The translations under genes and the position numbers were made by a program. Under the pieces are notes generated by a model. That model had not been told where the DNA came from. It worked only from the letters and a program-made list of their open reading frames with translations, and ran no database searches. Below are positions 20,331 through 32,400 of a DNA stretch of 64,000 bases, piece after piece. The stretch comes from Fallopia convolvulus (lineage: Eukaryota; Streptophyta; Magnoliopsida; Caryophyllales; Polygonaceae): positions 5,814,501-5,878,500 of the forward strand of contig OZ024724.1 in assembly GCA_964016875.1 (NCBI GenBank), in the 5' to 3' direction. Every line of letters begins with the position of its first letter. Positions within the stretch are counted from its first letter, which is position 1.

Positions 20331-20559
20331 GCTCAACCAGAGTTGCAGAGAGAGCTGGTGAAGTACGGAATCGAGGTACAGATTCAACGTTAACAAGGTA
20401 AACTGAGTATCTTGGAAGCGTCGACCGACTTTGCTTGATGAAGTGTGGTTGAAACAGGAGATCTGCCAATGATTCAGGATCTAAAGCAAAAGTTGAGCCG
20501 CTAAGAGAGTTGAGACTGAAGATTTTGTAAGAGGCCCACGCCACATCTTATTCAATTCA

Positions 20560-21410
20560 CCCCAGAGCGAGTAAGTTGCACCAAGATTTGTGACAAATAC
20601 TGGTAGGATGGCCTGAAGCTAGATGTAGAAAGATTGGTGGCTAAGTATCAGGTTTGTCAACAACTGAATATTGAGCACCAGAGGTCAGGAGGGATGCTTC
20701 AATCACTTCCTATTTTGGAGTGGATGTGGGAGGACAGTTCTATGGACTTCGTCACTAGGTTGTAAATTAGCAGGGAGTATGATGCCATTTGGGTTGAAGT
20801 GGATAGACTGACAAAGACTGCTCGCTTCTTGCCTACCAAGGAGACTTGACCAGTGAACAAGCTGGTAGAGGTGCTCCTAAATCAGATAGTTAGACTGCAT
20901 GGTGCGCCAAGATGATTGTGTCAAGGTCGTGATGGGCGTTTCGTTTTCAGACTTTGGCAACAAGTGCATGGGATACTTGGGACAATGTTACACTTCACGA
21001 CTGCTTACCATCAATAGTTAGATGGCTATTTCGAGAGAACAATTCAAACTCTAGAGGACATGCTAGGGGCTTGTGTTCTTTACTAGAGAGGTCTCTAGTT
21101 AGAACAATTTGCATTGGTGGAGTTTGCCTATAACAACAGTCGACACTCCTCGGTTCAGATGGCTCCATATGAGGTTTTATATGGTCGGAGGTGCAAAAAC
21201 CATTGTGTTGGGATGACCCATCGGATGTTGTAGGAGAGAGGCCTTAGATGACCGAGGAGACACTTGAGAAGGTGGACTTGGTTCATGAACATATGCTAAT
21301 CGCATAGAGTCGCCAGAAATCTGACGTAGACAAGTAACGTCGACCACTAGAGTTTGAGATAGGGGGCACATGTCTAATTGTGAGTGTCACCTACTCGTGG
21401 GGACAAGAGT
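20560..21410 (+). pseudogene. chromovirus integrase remnant
   Basis: Integrase traces are YQVCQQLNIEHQRSGGMLQ, WEDSSMDFVTRL, VDRLTKTARFLPTKET, TTAYHQ and FAYNNSRHSSVQMAPYEVLY. These are the core and C-terminal signatures of Ty3/gypsy integrase, separated by several stops. Confidence 0.8.
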
Positions 21411-21809
21411 TTTAGAGTAAAGGGAAAGTTGAGTCCCCGCTACTTTGGGCCGTTTGAGATTCTATAGAGTTTGGACGAGTTAGCCTATGGACTGGCGCTA
21501 CCACCGCCTTGGATAGAGTTCACCTTGTTTTTTTTTCACATATCACAACGAAGGCAATATGTTCGGAATCCCAACCACATGCTCAACTATGAGGAATTGG
21601 AGGTTGAGCTCGACCATACCTTTAGCGAACAGTCGATAGCGAAACAAGATAATCATATGAAGGAGTTGCGGAACTGTGAGATGGAGTTAGTGTTATTGCA
21701 GTGTTCTCGGCGAGTAGTAGGTGAGGCCATATGGGAAACTGAGTCAAGTATGCAAAAGCGCTACCCAAAGTTATATTCTAAGTTGATAGAGTCTTGGGGA
21801 GATGGTTAG
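21411..21809 (+). pseudogene. integrase C-terminus with chromodomain-like tail
   Basis: The frame 21471-21809 reads AYGLALPP near the start, YVRNPNHMLNYEELE in the middle, and EAIWETESSMQKRYPKLY at the end. This matches the GPY/chromodomain end of Tekay/Del chromoviruses, a domain thought to guide integration to heterochromatin. It is the longest intact frame left in this element. Confidence 0.75.
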
Positions 21810-22152
21810 TTCTTGAGCTTTTCATGTACCATAACCAGTACCTTAAATTGCGTGATTGTGTTTCACGTGGTTGCATGATTGTTTGCTTGATTGATTTCCT
21901 TGGTTGATTGTTGTCTATGTTTGACTATTAAGTTGTCTATGTGAATCCAATGATTCTTTGACATGTTAGAGGTAGTCACTACGTGGATCACATGTTCTGA
22001 AAGCACTACATTCATTAGATGAACGTCTTATTTTGTTCTTGTGTTCGTTAAGAAATGGTTGTGAGACACTAACCAATCTTACTTCCTTATTTGTGTATTA
22101 ACTTATCTCTACTCGAGTTTCGAGGACGAAACTTGCTTTTTAGTGGGGTATA
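21810..22152 (+). other. chromovirus 3' untranslated region and polypurine tract
   Basis: Non-coding. The run AGTGGGGTATA immediately before the 3' LTR is the likely polypurine tract. Confidence 0.6.
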
Positions 22153-24984
22153 TGTAATACCCGGGTTCTTATTCCAGTAACGTTTATAATTTTGTGCGTT
22201 ATAGAATTACGACCTCTTCCCGACATTTTAATTGTTGGACCAATCTAGCCTTACTCTATTTTATTCTAAGTTTTGGGCCTGATATCCAAATGGGCCGAAG
22301 CCCATCATTTTTTCTCCCTAGCCCAACATTTTCTTTCTCCTCCTTCTATCCCTAATGTAAGAAAGGTGACTATTCACCTCCTTCTTCCTCTTGACAGCCG
22401 CCACTCCCTACGTCACCAACTCTCTAGTTCTGGTTCTCGTTCCCCTCTCAATCTCTTCTGATTTCCGCTCACCCTTCAATCACCTCACACTCTCCATTCC
22501 TCGCCTCCGTTCGAAGGTGGCCGCCGTAGCTGACGTCGGAAAAGTTCGGTGGTGCTCGTGCGAGTCGTTTTCTAGCTTCCATTTTCCCAAGCTTGCCGTT
22601 GATTGCACATTCCCTCTTCCTTGCCTCTGGTAGAAGGCGACTGTCGTCGCTGGCCTCGGAGGAGCCGTTTGCTGCCACAAGCTTCCTCACTTGCTGGTAG
22701 TCGCGGTGTGCCGTCGTTGTTCTCGCTCCCCGTCACCGTCGCAGTTCGTCACTGTTGTAAACGACCACCATCTCCGTCGATTGCCCACCTCAGCAATTAG
22801 CATTCAAGTGGAGCAAGTTTACACTTCTGGGAGATTGATTTCGATCGAGAGCAAAGGCCCGACCTGCGCTCCATTTGTTGCAATCAACAGTGTGCAGGAG
22901 GTTGTACTCCTTAACTAATTTGTTTCCGTTCAAATCGAATTACATGCAATTGTTGTTGTATAGTAAGGTTCGATCGATTTTGGTTTTTACAATAAGAATT
23001 GGGCAAGTTTAGTGGGCTATTTTTGCATCTGGGGAATCCGATCCTTTCAATTCAAGTTAGGGTAAGGTGGTCTTGGCAACAGGAATTTGGGTTGTGATGT
23101 TTTGTTTTGATAAGTCGATCGACTTGGTTAAAGGTCTTGATCATTAATGGTGTTAAAGTGGAAAGAACGATTACATTGTAGTTGGTTGATTTTTCTTTTG
23201 TCCACAAGTGAATTCCAAGCTACTGAATTTGGGTTACTAAGAGTAATAGTGTGTTGATGTTGTCTATTTACTATATAAGTAATTGTTAATTTGTTGTAAT
23301 GTTGCCGGTTTGGAGTCCTTGTTGTTGGATAATTGGATTTGTGGGGTTTAATCTTTAATGAAATAATCAATGTAATGATTGTCAGGAAAGTTGTTCATTT
23401 GTTCCTTTAGTAATGGCTCTTAAGTGATTGTGGTTTGATTGAATATCTTGATCTAGATTATACTAGGTTAAAATACTACTATATATTGGTTAAGTAGATC
23501 CTTCTTGTAAAACAAAAGTGTTGCCTTAGAAGCATGCTAGTAGTTAGTAACCTAGGTTGGAATCAAACGGGTGACAAAGTTGGGTTGGTTTGAAAAATTG
23601 GAAGTGTTCACCTAAAAATCGATAACGTCAACAAGAATCAATTAGAAAGAACTCTTAGCTTTTGGGGCGTTAAGTTTGTGTTTCTCTTCTCTTCGAATGT
23701 TATAGTTTTGGTTATTGATTTGTTAGGAATCGATAACGTTCGTGTGTGACTTGTTCGAGCTTCCTTTCTTCCGCTACGTTTGTGTGTTCGTCTTTTGAGG
23801 TAAGTCGTTCTCGACTTGCTCGGCTCTATTCTAGTCTTGTTCGATTTCATGCCGTGATTGTGAGATTGGTTTTGGGAACTAGTCCCGAATGTATGCTTTC
23901 CGTGCGAAATGTTTTATTGTATGATGTGATGTGCTTTCCATTTTAAACGTTTTCTAGTAAAAGAAATAGTATCGCTTTCTCTGTGCTGGCAGCGTAACCG
24001 GCACGATCATGTGCGACGATTGTCGGTGGCGAAGAGGCGTCTAGCCATGGTCGTGTGTCGGCCGGGCCCTTTTAAAAATAAAAATTGATTGTTTGTTTTT
24101 GGCAAGTGCTCCAGCGGAGGCTTGACCAGGGGTTGTAAGGATGACGTATATGGAAAGTGGCAGGGCCCGCCTCTGCACTCGGGCGCAGGTGAGTTAGCGC
24201 CGTAGATGGGAATGCGGTGGTGGAAGGAAGATGGCATTTCCCAATAGGATTGTGGTTTTGTTGTGTGTTTGTTTGTGTGATTACTTATTTGGTTTTCCGA
24301 CCTTGTGAATTCTTGCCACGCTTAATGAATTGTGTATTCGTTGTATCTCCCTTCATTTGTTGAATGTCAACGTGTTGATTATTATTATAAATGTTGTACT
24401 TTTGTGCTTGTTAGTTTGATTATGGTATGTCTCATTGCCTTTCCTTTCACATATTCTCTAGGTTGTGGAAATGTGTGTTGACTTATACTGTTCTGTTCAA
24501 TTCACTTGTTAAAAGTTATGTTGTTGTATAATTGATGATTTTCAAACATCTTACTATCGCCGTGTGTTATCTAGCTTGCCTAGAGTAGTAGCTGACCCCT
24601 CGGGGACTTTATTTTTCAGTTCCAGGTACTCACACAGGTCCCGTGTTGGAGCCTCGGACAGATGGTGCACCGGATCGTTGACGCGTGTCATAGGTCACTG
24701 AGTGGGTTCGGAGTTCGGTTTAGGCTTGTTAGTTGCTTTTGAGATTTCACTATGTTGTTGACTTTAGCAGATTTCTGGTGTTCAATATAAATTGGCTAGA
24801 TATTGGGTTCATGCATGACATTATAAAAATGTGGTTTGTTTGAATGACAGTTGGATGTTTTAAAATGGTTTTCTTGTTGTGCCCGAGTTGCAAGGTCCAG
24901 GTATTCTAGTTGTCAACCAGTTCAGGTAGGACCCGTTAGGGTCAACTACCTAGTAATGTCCCGACGTTAAGTCGGGGTGTTACA
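22153..24984 (+). repeat. chromovirus 3' LTR
   Basis: 2,832 bp, the same length as the 5' LTR. I count about six differences in the first 250 bp; later stretches are longer between mismatches. Confidence 0.9.
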
Positions 24985-25366
24985 AACCGGTACTAAATTG
25001 ATTAAAGTATACTCTTGATCAAATTAACTCTGACCGGTAATTAATAAGATTCAGTTATAACTAGAAATTCAATTAGGTAGCTAATCTAACCAAACCCTAG
25101 TTTAGATTCAATTAAGCACAGGGAATAAACTCTATTCATGTTTGTTGGGAATCAAATCAAACGTCACAACAATATGCAAATCATGACTTCAATAACTAGC
25201 CAAACACAAAGGAATTTAACAATGCATAGTTAAAATTAAGAAAAACTTACAAAGATTTAAATTCTGCCTCTAGAGAGAAAAACCCTAGCCTCCAAAAGTT
25301 ATATCCAAGTTATCACCATAGAGAGAGAAAACTAAAAAACAAGGTTTAAATACCCCACAAGATATC
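24985..25366 (-). repeat. Athila-1 3' LTR, piece 2
   Basis: Continues the intact LTR from about 62992 to 63350, between the chromovirus and Sirevirus insertions. Confidence 0.85.
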
Positions 25367-26260
25367 TGTAGGATCGATGTTAGTCTAAGACAGTCGGGAA
25401 CTGTTCCAGTGACAATTCCCTTACGCAGCGGAGTAATATAAAACAAGACTAAAACAGGAATTTAAAGCTTGGACACAGTTCCTTATAGAGGAACCTCTTT
25501 AGCCAACTAGCTAAAGAGTAAACCTCTACCTCCCTTGGAGGATTTTGAACACGCACTATATTCTATTGATATATCTCAGGATCTACAATTCAAAGTCGAA
25601 CTTCTCTATTGCTTGCAATCCCACTCACAAACAATACTAACGACTAAGACATAATAGTTCCTAGATCTAACACAAATGAATATAGAGAGTGAACCTTCTC
25701 ATTCCTGTGCAGTTCTCTTTAGCACAGGAACCACCTTCTTCAAGCTGATGAAGAACTTCACGCAGTCTTCATCACTTGATCTTTCCTTCCTTGAACTTCT
25801 GGTTTGGATATCTTCTATGAATCAGCTCGGGCTCTCGATCTCTTTCTTTCCTTTTGTAGATCTGGTTTTCAGATTTGCGAGAGCTCTATTAGACCTAGCG
25901 GCGTCGCATTCCTTTTATAGAGTTTCCATTTTTAGTTCTGACGCCTTTGCCCTTATTGTCTTGGGGAGTACGACACTATTCAAAAAGACTAGCGTACCCT
26001 TCTTCATCTCTATTCATTCGGAGCTTTGGCTTGCCGCCCAAGACAATAGTAAAAAGTCTCTCTTGTCCTTTTAATCACTTGCCACGTACACATGTGACTT
26101 GATGAGGAACGTTTCCCTTTACTTTTCCTGTAAACTTGCTATTTTTCCTGAGATCACTTATACAGGGAATTAGTTCCATTTGTTTGTCATTATCAAAACT
26201 TCGATTACTCGAATGGAGAACCCATTGTTCCAGTGTTAGTTCCCTAACATTGTTCCAACA
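25367..26260 (-). repeat. Sirevirus 3' LTR
   Basis: Plus-strand ends are TGTAGGATCG ... GTTCCAACA. A 132-codon open frame inside it recurs in the other LTR and is not a gene. Confidence 0.9.
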
Positions 26261-26275
26261 ATTTCCCCCTTTTTG
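26261..26275 (-). other. Sirevirus polypurine tract
   Basis: On the minus strand this reads AAAAAGGGGGAAAT directly before the 3' LTR. Confidence 0.8.
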
Positions 26276-26699
26276 ATGATGACAAACTTTCATAAAAATG
26301 CAAGTGTTTAAACATTCAGGGATACAGGAAAGATGTTAGATAATTAAGCATCAATGACACAGGCAATTCTTTGTAGATACTTAGTTCCCCCTGAAATGGA
26401 CAAGCAGTTTGATTTTCAAGATTTTTAAGCTAACAGTTCCCCCTCAGCTTATGGTTATTTATTCTGTATTCTCTTAGACAACGCATCTCTGCATTTTTCC
26501 ACTTTTCCCCCTTTTGACATCATCGAAAGACAATCAAGTATAAACATGCAAGAACAAGCAAGTAAAGCACAATCATAACTAAAGAACAAAACCAAAATGC
26601 ATTTCATTAGAAACAGCGTTCCACAAATACAGAATTAGATGCTTAAGAGCAACGAAGGAGGGTGAAGACAGCTGGGGATTTTTCTTGTAGGGGGCTTGT
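26276..26699 (-). other. Sirevirus 3' untranslated region
   Basis: No coding pattern. It lies between the third ORF and the polypurine tract. Short runs such as TTCCCCCT recur in it. Confidence 0.5.
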
Positions 26700-28604
26700 T
26701 CAAGGATTAGAGGAGGAAGAGGAGGAAGGAAGCTTCTTCTGAATGTCCTTAAGAATAGCAAGGATGTGATCATTAGTTCCCTTCGTCTGTTGAATGTCGA
26801 GAAGGACATCAAGTATGCGCTCAGTGACCCCACACAGACGGTTGAGAGCTTGAAGGACAGTTTTCGAGTCTCCTTGTTCAATGAACACAGTAGGAGGATC
26901 TTCTTCTTGTGGTTCCATGGAATGCTTCATTCGTAGAATGTTGGCCATATCCATCTCTTGTCCTAGCTCTTCTTCCTCTTGAGGATGATATACATCGTTC
27001 CTCTTCATCAGTTCCTTCACCAATGCTGCATATGGAAGGGCGTGACTCTCCTTGGCAACGCATTTGCACATGTGCAAGATCATTATCTTGGGCAGGTTGA
27101 TGCGCTCTTTGCGAAGGAACAGATCCAAGAGGATGGCATCAGTTGAGTTCAGAGTTGTTCTCTTCTCCAGTCTTGGCGTCACTATCCTAATGATGAACTG
27201 GTGTGCCATCTTGCCCACTTGACTCAAGCTGTGAGTTAGGATCTCCTTTCCTTGTGGAGGAACATGACCTAGAAGCCTTTGGAGAATTGCTTCTCTTCCA
27301 TCAGAATCTTGCCATGGGCGTTGAGGAAGCATATCAAAGCCCTCTCCAGGAACTTGGAGAATCTTCCTGATCTGAGCAGCGGTGAAGGTGAAATCATCTT
27401 CTTCTGTTTTCCATCTTATTACAGGGTCAAGCTCAGTTCCCTTTTGCAGGGCCAATTTGGAGTAGAAATACCTAATTTGAGCTTGATCCACTATTGCTGG
27501 TTCAGAACAGAGCTTATCCCATCCTTGAAATTGGAGGAGTTCCTGAAGCTCATTGAACTCGTTTTCTTGTAGGAACTCAGCCGTGATAACCAGAAGAATG
27601 ACCAACTTCCTCTCTTCTGGCTTCTTCTTTTCCTTCTTCTTCCCTTTCTTTTTCTCTTTTGTTTCAGGTTTTGCTTCCACCTTTTGCATTTTGGAGCCTC
27701 GTGTTGTAGGATGCCCAGTTGGAGGTTCCTTGTACCCAATTTGAAGGGCAGGCTCTTGGTATTCCTCCACCTCATCGTCGGACCCTTCAACGGTGACGAT
27801 CTCCGTTGATGGGTGAAGAGCGTGGAGTTGCTCAGATTGTAGAGGCTGAAGTTCCTCGTCATCTTCTACTTCTTCTTCTACTTCACTCAGTTTTCTGAGC
27901 TTTCTCTTTTTAGATCGAGGAGCAGTTGGGATTTGTGGAAGAGAAGTTGAAGAGGAAGGGCGTTTTGGAAGAGAGGAAGAAGATTGAGTTGGTTTGTTAG
28001 GTGTAGTTCCCTGTGAAGTAGGGAACTCCTCTCTCTCAAATTGGGAGATAGATTGATCGAGAGTTGAGAGATCGAGTTCCTTGTGAGATGGAACTGGGAC
28101 TGAAGGAGCATTAGGAAGAGATGAGGGAGCCCTGGGTTTTTGGATTTGAGGAGTAGGGTTGTGAGAAGTTGAAGCAAGGGGATCTGGTCTTCTTGGAGAA
28201 GAGAAGTTGTCAACAATTTGCGTATGGTGTTTGGGAGAGGAATGAGAGGAGGCTTGTAAGAGAAGGGTTGGATTTGAATCATGGATTGTTGTGGGAACGC
28301 CCTCGATATTGAGAGTGAGGGTTGAGGATCCATCCGGTCTCGTAGTGAGTACCGGAATTTCAGATCTTGGTGTTTGTGGTGGTGAATTTGGAGGTGTAAG
28401 ACTGGGTTGTCCATCTCTTTTTCTCAGAAGAGAATAGAGACGTTCCTTGACATCAAAGATGTACTCAGGTTCATGATGGTCAAGGTCGAGATCTGTGAGA
28501 AGCATTTTCTGGAGGTATTCGGGATCATTGTTGAGAAGATGCTCAATAAGAGGGTTTGGGTGATGGACTGAAAATTTGATGATGGATTGATTTGGGTTGG
28601 CCAT
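26700..28604 (-). CDS. Sirevirus third ORF (env-position accessory protein), 634 aa
   Basis: One open frame of 634 codons. The N-terminal half (about 75-260) is Ser/Pro-rich and probably disordered. A Lys/Glu block (KEKKKGKKKEKKK, about 330) could be a nuclear signal or helix. The C-terminal half is folded-looking (YFYSKLALQKG, VIRWKTEEDDFTFTAAQIRK, LDLFLRKERINLPKIM) and resembles the 'putative plant transposon protein' domain found in accessory ORFs of plant elements. It ends in a Ser-rich tail. I see no signal peptide or clear membrane helix, so an envelope role is not supported by sequence. Position after pol, on the same strand, matches the Sirevirus layout. The frame has stayed open, unlike gag. 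Confidence 0.7.
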   Translation of the reverse strand: MANPNQSIIKFSVHHPNPLIEHLLNNDPEYLQKMLLTDLDLDHHEPEYIFDVKERLYSLLRKRDGQPSLTPPNSPPQTPRSEIPVLTTRPDGSSTLTLNIEGVPTTIHDSNPTLLLQASSHSSPKHHTQIVDNFSSPRRPDPLASTSHNPTPQIQKPRAPSSLPNAPSVPVPSHKELDLSTLDQSISQFEREEFPTSQGTTPNKPTQSSSSLPKRPSSSTSLPQIPTAPRSKKRKLRKLSEVEEEVEDDEELQPLQSEQLHALHPSTEIVTVEGSDDEVEEYQEPALQIGYKEPPTGHPTTRGSKMQKVEAKPETKEKKKGKKKEKKKPEERKLVILLVITAEFLQENEFNELQELLQFQGWDKLCSEPAIVDQAQIRYFYSKLALQKGTELDPVIRWKTEEDDFTFTAAQIRKILQVPGEGFDMLPQRPWQDSDGREAILQRLLGHVPPQGKEILTHSLSQVGKMAHQFIIRIVTPRLEKRTTLNSTDAILLDLFLRKERINLPKIMILHMCKCVAKESHALPYAALVKELMKRNDVYHPQEEEELGQEMDMANILRMKHSMEPQEEDPPTVFIEQGDSKTVLQALNRLCGVTERILDVLLDIQQTKGTNDHILAILKDIQKKLPSSSSSSNP

Positions 28605-29488
28605 TTGAGTGGATTGGATGAGTTACAGAGAAGGATTGGAAGTAGAGTTTTGCGAATTCTAGGGTTTGGAGGAGAAGATGGAGGAAGACGATGAAGAGAA
28701 AAGAAAGAGGGGAAGGGGTTAAGTAGTAAGAAGAAAAGAAGTTGAAGGGGCGAGAGTGGTTACCAACCTTTCCTTGAAACTAGCAATTAGTTACTCCAAA
28801 AAGAATCCGAAGAGATTTGGCTTTCTTCACGCAAAGATCTTGTCCTTTTCTACAGTCTCAACGTGGCAATAGATTAGCACTGGTAGACAGATGAACGGTT
28901 CGGATGCACTTTTCCCTTTCTACAGCCTGTCGCTTCCTGAACCAGTTTCCAATGACCTTTCTCTTTCCAATAATGCATATGAGAGACGTATTTGAATTTC
29001 AAACACCCTTGTAGTTCCTTTGAGAATTGAAGCGGTTCCTTTCCTTTCTAACTCCTCTTTCCATGAACAAGTAAGACGAGGCCAAGTTTGGATATGTAAA
29101 GGATTTTTGTGAAAAGATCAAAAGAAATATCCAAACTAAACAGGGTTATGGAAACAAGTAATGTTATCATCCAGGTAATTGAATCCCGTAAAAAGAGGTT
29201 TATTCATTGAGGCTCATAGGAAACGTTTACCTGGATGGGTTTGAGGGACAAGTCTTATGATCAACCATCATTTCGGCTTATAGTGAGGGACAGATAAGAT
29301 CAGGTTGATCATTTTGGGACAAAAATAAACAAAGTGCTCTTAAGGAATCAGTTCCCATATCTGGTTATGAACATGTTTTATGCAAGTTTGCAATTATTGA
29401 AAATGAAAGTTGTTATACCATGCAGTTCCCTAGCTATATTGATATCTAACTAGTCAATCATGGAGGGAAAAGATGGACCGGGACTTGT
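28605..29488 (-). other. Sirevirus spacer between pol and third ORF
   Basis: An 880-bp non-coding stretch. It should hold the leader or splice acceptor for expression of the third ORF; no specific signal could be fixed. Confidence 0.45.
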
Positions 29489-32400
29489 TTAATTTAAGAG
29501 AATCATCCCTAAGAGCATACGAAGATGCTCAAAGGGTTGTCTGTCCAAAGCCTTGGTAAAAATGTCGGCAACTTGTTCATCTGTCCTGCAGTGAACCATC
29601 TCAATGGAACCTTTCTCTACGTGATCACGCAGGAAATGGTGCCTAACCTCTATGTGCTTTGTCCTAGAGTGATGCACTGGATTTTTTGAGATGTTAATTG
29701 CACTAGTACTATCACATTTAATAGGAACAGTTTCAAGAGACATACCATAGTCTTTGAGTTGATACTTGAGCCATAGGACTTGGGAACAACAGGCAGCTGC
29801 GGCAATGTACTCAGCTTCATCAGTGGAAAGCGCCACAGAGGATTGTTTCTTGGATCCCCATGATACTAGACAGTCTCCTAGGAACTGTGCCATACCTGAT
29901 GTGCTTTTTCGATCAACTAGATGTCCTGCAAAATCAGCATATGTGAAGGAAACGAGTTCAAAGGAACAGTTCCTAGGGTACCATAAGCAAAGATTATCTC
30001 TCCCTTTAAGGTAGCGGAAGATCCTTTTGACTTCCTTTAGATGTGATTCCTTAGGATTTGCTTGGAACCGTGCACAGAGACAAACAACGAACATGATGTC
30101 TGGTCTACTAGCAGTGAGATAGAGTAGGGAACCAATCATTCCTCGAAAGAGTTTTTGATTGACACTGGTTCCTGTCTCATCGACATCAAGTCGTGTGCTG
30201 GGTGAGATTGGAGTGTTGATTGGCTTTGCAGTGTCCATCCCATATTTGGATAGCATTTCCTTGATGTACTTTTGTTGATGAATCTTGGTTCCATCTGTTG
30301 TTTGAGAGATTTGAAGACCTAGAAAGAAGTTGAGTTCCCCTACCATACTCATCTCGAACTCACTACTCATTTGTTTCTCAAATTTTTCTGTAAGCACAGG
30401 ATTAGTGGAACCAAACACAATATCATCAACATAGACTTGCACAATTAAGATGTCACCTGATTCTTTCTTCAAGAAGAGTGTCTTGTCAATGGATCCTCTT
30501 TGATAGCCTTTGGATAATAGAAATGAAGCAAATCTATCATACCAGGCTCGAGGAGCTTGTTTGAGGCCATAGAGAGCCCTTTCAAGAAAGTAGACATGAT
30601 CAGGCTTGTCATCATCTTCAAATCCGGGAGGTTGCTTCACATAAACTTCCTCTTGTAGATAGCCATTGAGAAATGTTGTTTTGACATCCATTTGGAACAG
30701 TTTGAACCCTTTGTATGTGGCAAACGCAATGAGTAGTCGTATTGCTTCAATTCTGGCAACTGGTGAAAACGTTTCCTCATAGTCGATTCCCTCCTCTTGA
30801 TTATAACCTTGAGCCACTAGTCTGGCTTTGTTTCGGGAAACATTGCCTGACTCATCTAGTTTGTTGCGAAAGACCCATCTAGTTCCAATGACATTCTTGT
30901 CTGATGGTCTTGGAACTAACTTCCACACCTTATGTCTCTCAAACTGATGAAGCTCATCTTGCATTGCTTGAATCCAATCTGGATCTTTGAGTGCTTCCTG
31001 TATGCCTTTGGGTTCAACAAGAGAAACAAAAGCATTAAATGCACAAAAGTTATGGAGAGAGGAACGAGTTTGAACTCCCTGTTCCAAAGGTGTGAGGATG
31101 TTGTCAATAGGATGATCTTTTCTCTGATGGTAGTTCCTTGGTTGAGGATGAGTTGTTCCTGGGATTCCTTCCTGAGCACTGGAACTATCTTCAGATGTAT
31201 CTTGTGGAACCACATTGGTTTGATTGTTCCCAAAAGTGGATGCTTCAGCTGTTACTGGTGGTTGTTCCTCTCCTTCAGGAAAATGAGTTGAGGGATCATC
31301 GAATTGGTCCATGGTATCATTCTCTTCATGATCATTTTCAATGTTTGGCTCTTGTGGAGGAGAGTCACTCCCATTGATGTACTCAGAGTCTTCTCTTCGA
31401 GGCCTTGAACTTTCATCCTTGTCTGCCAGTTCCCTTGCTGGTTCTTCTGGAATAGTGAATGGTTTCACTATGGAACGAGAGAATGGATTTTTGGATGATG
31501 ATTCGTGATTGATAGGCTCTTCATCAAAGATGACATGAATACTTTCTTCAAATTTCCTGGTCCTTTTGTTGTAGACTCGGTATGCTTTGCTATGAAGAGA
31601 GTATCCAGTGAAAATTCCTTCATCACTCCTTGGATCAAACTTTCCAAGAGCATCCTTCCCATTGTTATGGATGTAACACCTGCAACCAAAAACTCTAAGA
31701 TGGGAAATGTTTGGCTTTCGACCTTTGATTAGTTCATAAGAAGTTTTAAGTAATAAAGGTCGAATCATAGCCTTGTTAAGGATATACACCAAAGTGGAGA
31801 TGGCTTCAACCCAGAAGTTGGATGGAACTCCACTCTCTAGCATCATGGCACGAGCCATATTCTCCAGTGTGCGATTCTTCCTTTCAACAACTCCATTTTG
31901 TTGTGGAGTTCTTGGTGCAAAAAAGTTGTGAGAAACTCCATTTTCATTGCAAAAGTTGACAAAGGCTGAATTGTCAAACTCTGTTCCATGGTCTGAGCGT
32001 ATGGACTTCAGCTTAGTTCCCAGACTAACCTCTGTATTCTTGATGAACACTTCAAATTCTTTAAACACTGTTCCTTTGGAAGACAAGAAAATAACCCAAG
32101 TGAAACGTGAATAATCATCTATTATAACAAACATATACCTGCTTCCTCCATAGCTACAAGTGTCCATTGGTCTACATAGATCCATGTGTAGCATTTCCAG
32201 AGGTTTGGAGGTGCTCACGTTTTTCTTGGGCTTGAAGGAACTTCGAGTTTGTTTCCCTCTGGCACAAGCATCACACAGTTTTGCTGATTCTGGGCTTATC
32301 CTTGGCAAGCCCACCACAAGATCTTGTAGGAACAACTTCTGGATGAGATTTAGTCCTGCATGACCAAGACGTCTATGCCAAAGATCGGTGTCATTTGTAG

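Larger units (their letters stand above)
14482..24984 (+). mobile_element. Tekay/Del-type chromovirus (Ty3/gypsy), internally degenerate
   Basis: The element is flanked by AACCG at 14477-14481 and 24985-24989. Both LTRs are 2,832 bp and closely similar. The internal region of 4.8 kb has gag, protease, RT, RNase H and integrase remnants in the normal order, plus a chromodomain-like C-terminus, all on the plus strand and full of stops and frameshifts. LTRs beginning TGTAATACCCGGG and ending GGTGTTACA, with an initiator-Met primer site, fit this lineage. Confidence 0.88.

Noticed and set aside
25676..26074. 132-codon open frame (also 34230-34628)
   Set aside because: It lies wholly within the Sirevirus LTRs, antisense to the element; a repeat artefact.
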